DNA of 64,000 nt from Carnegiea gigantea (GCA_029747015.1 JAKOGI010000181.1:648501-712500); one strand, 5' to 3'; shown: positions 46,866-58,985, counted from the stretch's first letter. A program made the numbers and translations. Notes: a model not told the origin generated them from the letters alone.

Positions 46866-47466
46866 AAAGAGTACTTGAGAGTAAATCAGGGCTACGGAGT
46901 AGTGGTAGAAGCTGAAAATGACAAGGAGAGGTGAGCTTTCTATCTCTACAACTTTCAACCTCAATAATGGAGGTTAAGGTTTTAGAGAGAAAGTGGTTAG
47001 TATGGGGGTGAAATTAGGTGAAAAGGACGGAAATTTAAGAGTAAAGCAGAAGATTATGAGTGGAATTTGAGAATTTAAGAGAAAAAGGGGAGATTAGGGT
47101 GAGATTTGAGTGGATGGGTTGACAGAATGGGGGGATTGCGTCTAGAGAGAGAAAATGGGGAGGTAAATGAAAGAAGGATGAAGAAGATAGAGGAAATCAG
47201 GCTTTTACCTAAAAATAGGGGCGGCACGGTCGGGCTAGGGGGCATGAGGTCCCCGTACCGATCCACTGCCTTCGTGCGTGGGCGTTGGGAAGCGGCACGG
47301 TCGTGCGCTTTGCTATTTAGCATGCCATGTTTTCCTTCCCCTCCGGCCTTTTTTTTGTTTTTTTAACTTCTAGGGGGGTAGCATGGGTGTATCATCAGGC
47401 ATGGGGTGCCCATACCAACTTGCTACCCTCCAAGTTGTCTCGTTAGAGTGGTGCTTCCTTCTTTTC
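46866..47466 (-). other. Spacer between Athila pol and the extra ORF
   Basis: Pyrimidine-rich leader on the minus strand before the extra ORF. Contains GGCACGGTCGGGC (near 47,222) and the near-palindrome GCACGGTCGTGC (47,295-47,306), the motif type otherwise seen inside Athila LTRs. Open frames here have compositional bias only. Confidence 0.5.
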
Positions 47467-48965
47467 TCATTTTTTCTCGTTTTGTTGTTTTCTTCTCCTT
47501 TTTTTCCTCTGCTTCTTTTCTTTTTGTTTTTCTTTTCGAAAGCTATAAAGCTTGTGTTGCCTCCCAAGAAGCGCTTCTTTTAGGTCCCGAGCTTTACTGT
47601 GACGGATCTCTCTAAGAAGAAGAGACGTCGGGGAGGGCACAAGTAACCTTCCCTTCAATCGAGACCCATTCACCTTGAATGTGCCAATAGCCTACGTGCC
47701 GATCTCAATGGCTCCATGGAGGTAAACTTTCAACAGCGTGAAAGTGCCTGACCATCTGGAACAAAACTTGCCCGTGAGGAGCTTCAAACGGGAGTTAAAT
47801 AAGAGGACTAAGTCACCTTCCCGAAACTCACGATGGTTAATGAACTTGTCGTGCCACCATTTCATTCTCTCTTTGTAAATCCTAGAACTTTCATAGACAT
47901 CCAAACGAATCTCCTTGAGTTCATTCAATTGCAGCAATCTTCGCTCTCCTGTGGATTTGAAGTCAAAATTCAAGTGCTTGATAGCCCAATGCGCTCTATG
48001 TTCCAGCTCGATGGGAAGGTGACAAGCCTTACTACAGATGAGCCGGAATGGGTGGTGCCAATAGGAGTTTTGAAGGAGGTGCAGTAGGCCCAAAGCACGT
48101 TATCGAGTTTATATGTGCAATCCTTCCTTAATCTTGCAACCGTTTTCTCAAAAATTGACTTAATTTCCCAGTTGGAGACCTCGACTTGGCCACTTCTCTG
48201 AGGGTGGTAGTCGAAGCCATATTTGCAATGTACTCCATATTTTTTCAGTAGAACTTCCAACTTCTTTTCTATGAAGTGCGTCCCATTGTCATTGATGAGC
48301 ACCCTCGAGACCGCAAAACAAGGAAAGATTATCCTCTTGAATAGCTTAGCCACTACTCTTGAGTCATTAGTAGGGCTAACCACGGCCTCCACCCACATGG
48401 AGACGTAATCCACTGCGGCCAGGATGTACTTATTGCCCCCCGAGGATGAGAAAGGGTCCATGAAGTCGATGCCCCAGACATTGAAGATCTCGACTTCAAG
48501 GATAAAGTTAAGGGGCATCTCATTCTTCCTAGATAAATTGCCCATCCGTTGGTACGATCACAGGAGCGAACATAAGCGTGGACATCTTTGAATAGTGAGG
48601 GTCAAAAGAACCCAGCTTGGAGGACATTAGCGGCAGCCTTGGAAGTGTTAGCATCTCCTCCACATGGAGAGTCGTGACAAAAAGAAATCATGCTCCAGAT
48701 CTCCTCCTCGGGGAGACAACGCCGATCGATGCCATCCTTGCATAGCTTGTATAGAAATGGTTCCTCCCAAAAGTATGTATTAATATCATGGAAGAAGTTC
48801 TTCTTTTGATGGAAGGACAGATCATGGCTAAGGATCCTCCAGGCTAAAAAGTTCGCAAAGTCGGCGAACAATGGGACTTGCTCCGTGGAGATAGCCATGA
48901 GATGCTTATCAAGGAAAGCATCATCAATGGGGGCATCGTGGCTCTCAACCACAAGCATGGAGAGA
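47467..48965 (-). pseudogene. Athila-C integrase and pol tail
   Basis: Zinc-binding part in the 48,602-49,108 frame (LYKLCKDGIDRRCLPEEE, then CHDSPCGGDANTSKAAANVL; the canonical His positions are partly lost). Core in 47,970-48,545: [10 protein letters not shown] (first Asp), [10 protein letters not shown] (second Asp), [13 protein letters not shown] (Glu). After a frame change, [20 protein letters not shown] continues to FREGDLVLLFNSRLKLLTGK (47,692-48,093). The tail ARDLKEALLGRQHKL is near 47,540-47,590. All three catalytic residues survive, but frames are split at least three times. No chromodomain, as expected for Athila. Confidence 0.8.
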
Positions 48966-50300
48966 TGATCAGCAGCGATGTTCTCTGCCCCCGCCTTGTC
49001 CTTAATCTCCAGATTGAACTCCTGAATGAATAATATCCACCGGATGAGGTGAGGCTTCGCGTCCTTCTTCTCAAGGAGATGCTTGAGTGTAGAATGGTTA
49101 GTGTACACAATGTCCTTGGAGCATAAGAGATAAGGTTAAAACTTCTCCATTATGTACAGGACCGTAAGCAACTTCGTCTCAGTTGTTATATACTTTTGCT
49201 GAGCCTCATCCAGTGTTCTAATAGCATAATAGATCACCACTGGCTTCTTGCCTCTTCTTTTCCCTAAGATTGCCCCCACCACATGGTCACTGGCATCATA
49301 CATGATCTCCAATGGGAGATCCCAATCAGGTGGCTAGATGATGGGGGCGAAAATCAGTGCCTGTTTAATTCTACAAAAGGCTTCATGGCACTCATCAGTA
49401 AACACAAACGAGGCATCCTTGGCTAGAAGTTGGGTTAGAGGTTTTGCAATCTTGGAAAAGTCCTTGATAAAGTAGTGATAGAATCCGGCATAACCAAGAA
49501 AACTCCGCACCCCTTTTACCAAAGTGGGAGGGGCCAACCGCTCAAAAACCCCAACCTTAGCCTTGTCTACTTCGATGCCCCTAGCAGAGATAACATGACC
49601 CAATGCTAGCCCCTCTTGCACCATAAAATGGTACTTTTCCCAATTCAACACTAGGTTGACTTCCACGTATCTATGGAATACCTTGGTTAGATTTTCTACA
49701 CACAAGTCAAAGGTACCTCCATAGATGGCAAAGTCATCCATGAACACCTCTATGATGTTCTCCATGAGATCAGAAAATATAGTAGTCATACATCGCTGGA
49801 AGTGGCAAGAGCATTATATAACCTAAAAGGCATCCTTTGATAAGCGAAGGCACCATAGGAGCATGTGAAGGTCATCTTCTCCTGGTCATCGGGATGGATA
49901 GGAATCTGAAAGAAACTAGAATATCCTTCCAAATAACAAAAGAAGGAAATGCCTTGCCAGTCTTTCCAACATCTGATCAATGAAGGAGAGGGGGAAATGA
50001 TCTTTACAGGTGTTTTGATTCAGTCTATGATAATCAATGCACATTCACCATCGGTTACAGTCCTAGTCGAGATGAGCTCATCACGATCATTCTTAATGAT
50101 GGTCATCCCACCCTTTTTGGGAACTACCTAAACTGGACACACCCATTCACTATCTAAGTTAGGATACATGATCCCAGCGTCAAGTAGCTCGGCAACCTCC
50201 TTTTTCACAACCTCTTGCACATTGGGATTTAAACTGTGCTGAGGTTGTCAGGAGGATCGATGACCTTCATCGAGAAAGATGCGATGCATACAGAATGAAG
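48966..50300 (-). pseudogene. Athila-C reverse transcriptase-RNase H
   Basis: From the truncation point: CMHRIFLDEG, VVKKEVAELLDAGIMYP and VPKKGGMTIIKND (50,100-50,290). Then GYSSFFQIPIHPDDQEK and FTCSYGAFAYQRMPF (49,786-49,980). Then the catalytic loop EVFMDDFAIYG (about 49,720-49,755, both Asp intact) and RSFLGYAGFYHYFIKDFSKI (49,334-49,789). RNase H carries MYDASDHVVGAILGKRRGKK (about 49,235-49,300) and ends with HLLEKKDAKPHLIRWILF, NIAADHLS (48,960-49,080). Frames are interrupted between each block. Confidence 0.8.
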
Positions 50301-50309
50301 GACCAAATC

Positions 50310-50521
50310 TGTACATAGTTCACTTTTTTGCGTTCCTTTCATTAGTTTCTCCAATTAGCAATAATAACCCAAATGATCAGGCATTATTGCCATCCAACAA
50401 GGACAAGGCCTTACTCGTACATGATAAACTTTTCCTTAATAATCAATGTTTAATATCAAAAGGCATTCATAACATCACAATCCCATAAAACAATATATAT
50501 AAATATAAATATATAAATATA

Positions 50522-50615
<94 letters not shown>

Positions 50616-52934
50616 CAGTTCTAACATCAAAACATTCAAGTAATCTAAGGCTTTCACCAAAATACAGTAACCTTTGTAGAGTATATAGCTTAACATCAAA
50701 GTATTTCATGATACAATGCTCAAAATACTACAGCACTATCACACCACTGTTCCTTTTAGACTTTCACTCTCACTTGCCTTCTCCAATAGGCCTGTTAGTC
50801 TAGGGCGATTCACTGAGCCTTTTTCTAAAACAAAACATGAAAACATTTCGAACTGTGAGCCGAAGCTCAGTACATGCATCCCTGTACTGCTAAATAATTA
50901 TTGAAAAAAAAAAACTGATTAGGCCCGCATTACAATTCATTTTAATTTAAAAATAGAGAATGGGATGATTATAAAACTGCATCACTAATTATTCTCTGAT
51001 AGTGAACCGCTGGTAACTGTTATGATCTGTGATAGGTGTACACCTGCCAGGTCCATCAAGGGACCTCGCTTGAAGCCGCGCGGGTAACTGAAGGACAAAG
51101 CCCTATAACTGATAACTAATAGGGTCACTTATTATATGATAAATCAAGAATTAAACTGATTCATTGATGCACTAACCAAAATATTATATTTTTGATAAAT
51201 ACGTGCTAATTTCTAAGGATACAGCAATGAACGTACCTGGAATTTTTAAATGTAAGCTCACTAAATAATATTATGCACAAAAGTGGAAGGAATGATAGAT
51301 TAAGCCCAGCTTTCTGCTCAAAATGCCATTTTTGAAACACATAATTAGCGATTATTTTTATTATTCAAGATAATAAGTTCGTAAAAGTAAATATAGGAGT
51401 GCAACAAGAGCTAAAATGAATGACTCACAACTTAGTCCTACGATCACTGATTGAGACTCAAAACCTGAATATAGAAACCTTAAGAAGTCCCAAAAAACTT
51501 TCATTTAGACACCAAGCTTGATTCCCAAAATAGGATTTCCAAAATAAGGCTAGAACACAAGTATGTCAGTTTTGGTTTATTCTGCGTAGTTTTGGTAAAA
51601 TAATCATAACTTTTTCCACAGACCTCGAATTAAGGTGATTCAAAAGGAATTTGAAAGCTAACACACTGAATCTACCCACCAAAAATCATAATTTTTCTAT
51701 TGGCTGATCATTACTAGTTTGATCCCAAAGTATGCCCTGTTTTCTGAAATTTTCAACCCTCAATGTTTTGCTTTCTCCCTCTCTTTTCATACAAATCCTT
51801 AACTTAAACCATTCCTTAAAAGCATGTAAACAAGCTTTGGTCCATCCTAACATCAACAAAAACCACCACACTCAGGTTTACTTCATAATCATATCTAATA
51901 AAGATCATATTTCAATCAAATACACACACAAACCAAGTTTAATGCTAATTTAATCCAAACCATACATTAGTTGCCCAAACCCCAGTTTGTGGCCAACTTG
52001 GACTCACTCTAACTCATTTGAAATGACCAAAAATATCTGCATAAACACCAATAGGTTGGAAGATGACCAAATCAAAGGTAAAACAATCAAAATCCAACAC
52101 TTTAACATTAAGCTTGCATGAACATGATCACTCCTAAACCCTAGCACGATTCAAGCTTAGCTATGATCAGCACCAAAATAACTCTTATTTCTTATCAAAA
52201 CATCGTGATCAATGATCACAAACATCAAAACAAGAATCAAAACTAAAATAAAAATCAAAGCCAATAAGATCAAGTTCAAGATGACTCACTTTAATCTTGA
52301 AGGAAGTAGAGATGGAGGTGATATTTGATGGTTAGAGGATAAAGGATGACGGCTAGAGGTGTCTATAGGTGTTGGGGGAGGTTAGAGTTGGCGGAAAGCG
52401 GGCCAGAAACCACCACAAACATTGGCTGGAGCTGCTAGCCATGTGGTAAGAAAGGAAACAGAGAAGAAGGAAGTGTGTGTATAGATTTTACTTGGCTTAG
52501 AATGAATGAATTTACTTGGCTTATTTTTATTCCTCAAAAAGAGGCTTTTACCGAACCATGGTTGAGCTTAAATCATGGTTATTAGGTAGGTAAGGAATGC
52601 AAACTTATTGGGCTTCAAGTTGGGCCGAAATAAGTCGGGTTTGGGAATATAATGCTTCGCAAGGATAACGTTTTTATGTCACTTGAAATTAAATTTTTGC
52701 GACGATATGGATAAATAAATTAAATCACTTGGATTATAATTATTAGGGCCTACCATCAATTTTCCCAAAATTTTCTTTAATAAATAAATAAATAAATAAA
52801 CAAAGCCTGAATTGTAAAGTGAGGGCCCAATTTTTTTTTTCACCGGGATGATTAAACACAATAAATAAACATGAGAAAATCACTAACATGAAATAATTAA
52901 ATGAATGAATATGATTTAGGGTTGGGCTATTATA
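50310..52934 (-). repeat. Tekay LTR-d (3' LTR of E3)
   Basis: Minus strand starts TATAATAGCCCAACCC at 52,934 (first TG changed to TA) and stops at GTGAACTATGTACA, about 15 bases before the family's real end GGGCGTTGCA. (TA)n at 50,493-50,613. Confidence 0.8.
50493..50613. repeat. (TA)n microsatellite in LTR-d
   Basis: About 120 bases; begins with an interrupted AAATATA section. Confidence 0.95.
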
Positions 52935-54430
52935 GCCTTCTCCCCTTAAAGAGTTTCGTCCTCGAAACTTAAAAACTTTATCATGCCATGCAAGATTGCC
53001 TCAAATAGATCTGGGTACCCGGCTTTTATTTCCTTTTCAGTCTCCCAAGTAGCTTCTCGGGAGGTATGATTTGACCATAGCACTTTGACTAGAGGTATCT
53101 GCTTGTTGTGTAACTACTTAATCCTGCGATCTAGTATTTGTATTGGTCGCTTTTCATATACTAAATCTACAGTGATTTAAATAGGTTCAGACATGATTGT
53201 GTGATTTGGATCTGGGATATACTTTCTAGCTGAGAGATGTGAAACACGTTATGTAAGTGTTCAAGTTCTACTGGTAGATCTAGGCGATAAGTTATAGGAT
53301 TTAACTTTTCAATGATTTCATATGGTCAAACATATCTTGGACTCAGTTTTCCTCGTACTCTAAACCTCTTGATATTGGCGAAACTTTCAGTAAAACCTTG
53401 TCACCTACTTGAAACTCCAAAGGCCTCCTTCTTTTGTCCGCATAACTCTTTTGCCGACTCTGGGCAACCTTAATATGCTCTCAAATGCTTCTTATTATTT
53501 CCACGGTTTCCTAGATCATTTTAGGGCCTATAATCAATGCCTCATCCAAGTCACTCCAACACAGTGAAGTTCTACACTTTCATCCATATGAAGCCTCAAA
53601 CGGGGCCCTTTTGATGGTGGACTAGTGGCTATTGTTATAAGAAAACTCCACCAACGGTAAACCGTCTTCCCACTTTCCTTGGAACTCCAACACATAAGCT
53701 CTTAACATGACCTCTAGAATTTGATTCACTCTTCAGTCTACCCATCCGTCTCAGCATGATAAGAGTTACTAAAGTTCAATTTGGTCACAAAGGCCTTTTG
53801 AAGTACTTGCCAAAAACGGGCTTGGAATCTTTGATCCCTATCTGATACTATATCTAAGGGGATTCCGTGTGGTCGGACTACCCCTTTAACATACAACTGG
53901 GCTAGTTCTTCAACTCCCCAAGTATCTTTGATTGGCAGAAAATGGGCCGACTTGGTAAGTCGATCGACTATAACCCAGATAGCATTCTTCTTTGAGATAG
54001 AAAAGGGTAAACCCATAACAAAGTCTATTGAGATCGAATCCCACTTCCAAATGAAAATTTCTAGGGGTCGCAGTTCATCCATAGGTCCCGGATGCTCTGT
54101 TTTAACTTTCTGACAGGTCAGACACTTGTCTATGTATTCCACAATCTCCTTCTAAATATTATTCCACCAAAAGTATTGTCTTAAGTCTCTGCACATCTTG
54201 GTGTCTCCTGGATGCACCGAGTAGCGAGTATTGTGTGCCTCCTCTAGGATTTGTTTCCTTAATTCCTCATTTCAGGGTACACATAGGCGATTTTGGAATT
54301 GCAGGGTCCCAACCTCGTGCACTACAAACCCAGGAGATTTTCCTTTCTCTAAGTTTTGCTTTATTCTTTGGAGTTCAGGATCACTTTCTTGGTTCACTCG
54401 AATTTCCTCTACTATGGAAGGCTATAAGGT
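52935..54430 (-). pseudogene. E3 PPT, integrase and chromodomain
   Basis: PPT TTTAAGGGGAGAAGGC next to LTR-d. The 134-codon frame 53,738-54,142 runs from the zinc-binding end (YIDKCLTCQKVK) through DSISIDFVMGLPF (first Asp) and DIVSDRDQRFQARF (second Asp) to HAETDG; the catalytic Glu lies just after a frame change near 53,725. The C-terminal part and chromodomain (about 52,980-53,150) are in broken frames. E3 retains Trp at 53,669-53,672 and Arg CGA at 53,147-53,149, where E1 and E2 have stops. Confidence 0.8.
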
Positions 54431-55790
54431 AAGTGCTGATAATTGAACATGTGCTTGCCCATAGGACACTAGTTAAATTGCCATGTCCTTAAGCTCTTTC
54501 GAGAGACTGAACTGGGTAATCACTGCAGGGCTTGGGCTATGTTGCACTTTCCTACTTAGGGCATCTACTATAACATTTGCTTTTCTTGGATGATATTGAA
54601 TCTGTAAATCATAATCCTTAAGCAACTTAAGCCAATGTCGTTGCCTTAAGTTGAGCTCCTTCTAGGTGAAGATATACTTCAAACTTTGATGGTCAGTATA
54701 AATCTTACATGGTACTCCATATAAGTAATGTCTCCATATTTTCAGTGTAAAGACCATGGCTGCTAAGTCCAAATTATAGATAAGACAGTTTTTCTCATAA
54801 GACTTGAGTTGTCGAGAGGCATAGGCTACTTCCTTGTCTTCCTGCATCAGAACACACCCAAACCGTTCTTTGAGGCATCACTATAGATGGTATACTTCTT
54901 ACCTTCCACTGGTAGCGTTAGGATTGGGGCGGTAGTTGATCGCTGCCTTAACTCCTAAAAGGGTCTTTCATACTTCTCTGTCCACTGAAATTTATTCACT
55001 TTCTTCAGTAGTTTGGTCATGGGTGAAGCTATTTTTGAAAAGTCCCTAATGAACCTTCGATAATAGCCTATTGAACCCAGAAAGCTTGCAATCTCAGTGA
55101 CGTTGGTAAGCCTTGGTCATTTTGTGATTGCTTTCACCTTTTAGGGGTCAAATTTTATTCCTTCGTTTGTAACTACATGTCCTGAGAACACCACTTCTTC
55201 CAACAAAACTCACACTTTTTTAATTTTCCATAAAGTTGATGCTCCCTTAGGGTTTGTAACACTATCCTTAAATGATCAGCATGTTCATCTCTATCCTCAG
55301 AATAGATAAGAATGTCATCTATGAACACCACCACAAACTTGTCTAAGTAGGGTCTGAGGACTCTGTTCATAAGATCCATGAAGGCTACGGGGGCATTGGT
55401 GAGGCCAAATGGCATCACTGTAAACTCATAGTAACCATACCTAGTCCTAAATGCAGTCTTAAGAATGTCTTCAGGTTTAATCCTAAGTTGGTGGTACCCT
55501 GACCTCAAATCAATCTTAGAGAAGACTCTTACTCCTTGTAATTGATCAAATAAGTCATCGATTCATGGCAAAGGATATTTATTTTTGATGGTGATCTTGT
55601 TCAACTCTCTGTAGTCAATACACAGCCGTAAAGTTCTATCCTTATTCTTTACGAATAACACGGGGACACCCCCTGGTGACACACTTGGCCTAATAAAGCC
55701 CTTTTGCAACAGTTCATCTAACTGAATCTTCAGTTCCTTAAGCTCTATTGGGGTTATACGATATGGGGCTTTGGAGATAGGTTGGGCACC
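54431..55790 (-). pseudogene. E3 reverse transcriptase-RNase H
   Basis: RT at 55,173-55,508: [32 protein letters not shown] and intact [10 protein letters not shown] (about 55,300-55,332). The thumb region (54,950-55,170) is broken. RNase H at 54,662-54,900: [31 protein letters not shown] and [16 protein letters not shown]-terminus at 55,509-55,790 in broken frames. Best RT active site of the three Tekay bodies. Confidence 0.8.
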
Positions 55791-55795
55791 TGGGC

Positions 55796-56400
55796 TTAAT
55801 TTAATTCCGAAATCAATTTTTCTCTGTAATGGTAATCCTGGTAATTTCTCATAAAAACATCCTCAAACTCACAAACGACGGGAATATTTTCTGCTTTCTC
55901 TTCTTTTGTTTGGGTGTTAGTAGCAGAACACCAATATCCAATACACCCTTGACACAATAGCTTACTTGGTTTCATAGCAGAAATCAAGGGATAGGATTTT
56001 TCCTCTCTCTGCCCATAGAAGATTACTTCGCTCCTTTTTTCATCCTTCAAAATAACCTTAAGATCCTCACAGTCAATCTTAGCTCAATAGGTATGCAACC
56101 AATTCATTCCCAGAATGATGTCAAAATCAGACAAATCAAATTGATTCAAATCTAATGGGAAGGTGGTTCCACCAATGGTAATGGGAACAAGTTTATAGGA
56201 GATAGGGCATTTAATCATACAATCACTAGGTAGCTTGATCCTATAATTGTTTTCCGTCCTCCTATCCTCCAGGTTCAATTGCATGGTAGATCGGGTGGAT
56301 ATAAATGAATGAGTAGTACTTGAATCAAATAATACACAAAATGGCTTTGAATTTAAAAAGAGAGTTCCAGTAATTACCGTACCAGAGGTAGGTAGCTTCC
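55796..56400 (-). pseudogene. E3 aspartic protease and linker
   Basis: 56,084-56,284 reads MQLNLEDRRTENNY to FDIILGMNWLHTY (the ILG motif). The active-site LFDS.TTHSFIS is just upstream (about 56,295-56,330), where the Gly codon of DSG is changed (DSS). After a stop at the Tyr-Leu/Glu boundary, 55,796-56,050 continues with FYGQREEKSYPLI and the FEDVF linker. Confidence 0.75.
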
Positions 56401-56429
56401 TTCCTGCTCATTATATACGCCCGTCCTAC

Positions 56430-57490
56430 TGCTACAGGTCTTATTGGTGGGGCCTCTTAGCGGGGTGGGGCCAAGGGTTTTACTGTACCTTTATCTACAG
56501 CCGTCAACCTTCGGGGGCATGCAGTGAAAAGGTGTCAAGGGCTTCCACGCCACATGCACTTATTAGTTCCTCCTCGACATTTAGGGGTGGTGTGATTTGT
56601 TCTTCCGCATTTGGCACAGCGCACTATCGAGCCTGCAGGATAGCTCTTGAGAGGAGCAGGAGAAGGTTTCTTCTAGTTCACACTCTCACTCGGAGTCTCT
56701 CGCTCAAACCCCTTTCTCTTTTGGTTGATTGGATTTAGGGCTCTCAACTCTGGCTTTGCTCGCTCTACTTCAACGGCTCGCTCATATAGCTCCTGGTAAG
56801 TCAAGATTGGTTACCCAGCTAACTGATTTCGGATGTAGAAGGCCAAACCCTCTTTAAACCTTCTCATCTTTAACCTTTCAGATGACACAAATTCAGGGAC
56901 AAACTTGGACAATTCTGTGAACTTACTGGTATACTGCATCACAGTCATGTTGTCACTCATCTTAAGCTCCATAAACTTTATCTCCTTTTGTCTTTGGACG
57001 ACAACTGGGTAAAATTTTGCTCTCAACTCACCCAGGAATTTACTCTGGGTGAACTCAAGCCCTATGAACTTAACTTCAATGGTGTTCCACCAAATATCAG
57101 TTTCACCAGTCAAATAACACGTCCTAATATTTACTTTCTTTTCTTCTGACACTTCTACCACTGTAAAGATTTTCTCCATTCCCCTTATCCATTCCTCCAA
57201 TACTACAGGATCATAAGTTCAATCGTACACTTTAGGGTTATGTCATCCTATCCTATTTGCTAATTTATCCTTTTTAGGAGGGGTTTCAATGGATACTTAG
57301 GAAATCCGCTTCATCAGTTCAGCTACTAAGGCCAGCCAGTATTTCAGGTCCTCGATATTGTTAGCTAACTTAGAAGGAATTGGTGGCATATGATGTGAGG
57401 CTTGATCACCTGATCCCTAGCCACGATCCGAGATTTCCTCCATAAGAACCTCCAGCATTGTTGTGCACTAATTCGAACATTCAGATCATA
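56430..57490 (-). pseudogene. E3 gag
   Basis: 56,811-57,200 is the longest gag frame of the three bodies: MEEWIRGMEKIFTVVEVSEE, ETDIWWNTIEVKFIG, SKFLGELRAKFYPVVVQRQK and MTVMQYTSKFTELSKFVPEF, a Retrotrans_gag domain. The N-terminus (57,300-57,480) is shifted by a small insertion near 57,452. Knuckles at about 56,520-56,620 are eroded (CAKCGRTNHTTPKC keeps its ligands, the second has lost a Cys). Confidence 0.75.
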
Positions 57491-57918
57491 CATTACACGA
57501 AACAATTCAATCACTGGAATACCCAAACATATAAGATAAGCTTGCCCAACAAATACATTTAATATAACTCAAAGATTATTGAAAACAAACCCAAAGCTTC
57601 ATTATATCAGTTCATAACTGCTTATTTACATACATAACTGCTTGTTTGTATACATGATCAGTAAAACATATCACATCTAACTGACTAGGAAAAGTCAATT
57701 TTGACTCTTACCTTAATCGCAAACACTAACTGGCCCCAAGACACTAAATCCGTCACATGACCAAAAAGAAAACATACCATGTCATCACGGTCGGAGAGGA
57801 TCTAACTGACTATATATAATCTCATATACTAAACAAAATACATCCATCCAAACCGACCATGCTATAACAAACAGGGCTCAAACAAAAGAAGTCTACTGAC
57901 ACCAACCCTTAGAACCAC

Positions 57919-58581
57919 CTAATAATCCCTAGATACCTCTGGCCCGATACCACCAACCTCTGGCTTAACCTGTTGCTCCACTATCATCTCGTTAATCTCC
58001 TGATCCCACTGTTGGTCCACCACCACCTCATCAATATCCTGATCCTCCTCGGGATCATCCTCCTCCTCCGGATGGCCCTCGTCCTCAGAACTAACCACCA
58101 CCATCTCTGGTGTATGAGAGAGGTCTACCACTATATGAACCTCCCTAGGACTGTTGGGCAACAGTAGGGTACCTGGTACGGGCGGGGAGGGTGGTCCCTG
58201 CGCTGGTGCTGGGGCTGCAAGTAGGGGATATGCCTGATGCAACGGAAAGGCGTGCTGAAGAGTCTCCATAGTGAGGCCCCTCTGCTCAAACCCCTCCCTT
58301 AACAACAACTCTGAAGTGATAGTAGCCCAAGCCCCCCAGACCTGAAACCTGAGTCTATCCCAGCCTGGGTTCCCTGTTATCATGAAATGATGATAACTGA
58401 GTCTGAATTCTACCCACAGATCAACTGTCGGTAAGGACCAGTGCAGTTTATGTGCACGGACCGTAATACTGTGAAACTCAGAAAAAGGGTCAAATGCATG
58501 AGCCTCTATAGTAGCATGTAGCAGCATAATGTGAGCAACCACAGATGCACTCGGCATCACGTTAATGCCATAAGGGTCCAT
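57919..58581 (-). CDS. E3 leader ORF, 220 codons, open
   Basis: The only undisrupted version of the Tekay leader ORF. ATG at 58,581, stop at 57,919. N-terminal ~75 residues (MDPYGINVMPSASV, DPFSEFHSITVRAHKLHWSL, WVEFRLSYHHFMITGN), then WATITSELLLREGFEQRGL, a predicted helix. A Pro/Ala-rich linker follows (about residues 120-150), then VVSSEDEGHPEEEDDPEEDQ and a Gln/Glu-rich coiled-coil-like tail. It ends at the same stop as in E1 and E2, but about 63 bases before the stop are deleted, so the EASTSSFDSG...DYDPSRDR end is lost. It lies between PBS and gag on the RNA that would be packaged. No domain recognised and no proof it is expressed. Confidence 0.55.
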   Translation of the reverse strand: MDPYGINVMPSASVVAHIMLLHATIEAHAFDPFSEFHSITVRAHKLHWSLPTVDLWVEFRLSYHHFMITGNPGWDRLRFQVWGAWATITSELLLREGFEQRGLTMETLQHAFPLHQAYPLLAAPAPAQGPPSPPVPGTLLLPNSPREVHIVVDLSHTPEMVVVSSEDEGHPEEEDDPEEDQDIDEVVVDQQWDQEINEMIVEQQVKPEVGGIGPEVSRDY

Positions 58582-58776
58582 CTAGCAAAGAAAAACACAT
58601 ATATGATAGGCATACATAACCATAATTAAGGAACATGCAAATGTAAGCAACCTACATTTCTAATATCGTTACTACACTTCTAATATCACTCTAGCACTAT
58701 AGAATGACCCTCACTACCAACCATTCTCACCCTCTTATTTCTAAGATCCATATTCCACAAAGAAAATCTCAACCTA

Positions 58777-58792
58777 TCTCTGATACCAAATC
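58777..58792 (-). promoter_or_regulatory. Primer-binding site of E3
   Basis: Minus strand GATTTGGTATCAGAGAT follows the LTR end GGGCGTTGCA. Best preserved Met-type PBS (TTGGTATCAGAG) of the three Tekay bodies. Confidence 0.85.
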
Positions 58793-58985
58793 TGCAACGC
58801 CCCCAAATGTACATAGTTTACTTTTTACGTTCCTTTCATTAGTTTCTCCAATTAGAAATAATAACCTAAATGATCAGGCACTATCGCCGTCCAACAAGGA
58901 CATGGCTCTACTTGCAGATCATAAACTTAGCAATAATAATTAATATTTAATATCAAAAGGCATTCATAACATCACAATCCCGTAA

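Larger units (their letters stand above)
42415..50309 (-). mobile_element. Athila-C: RT to 3' noncoding region
   Basis: The minus strand reads RT, RNase H, integrase, pol tail, spacer, extra ORF, 3' noncoding region, and then stops about 20 bases short of where the PPT would be, at the Tekay LTR-c junction. The style of RT (FMDDF), of integrase (WGIDFM) and of the extra ORF is Athila. Gag, protease and both LTRs are missing. The 5' side is cut at 50,309, the segmental-duplication junction. Confidence 0.8.
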
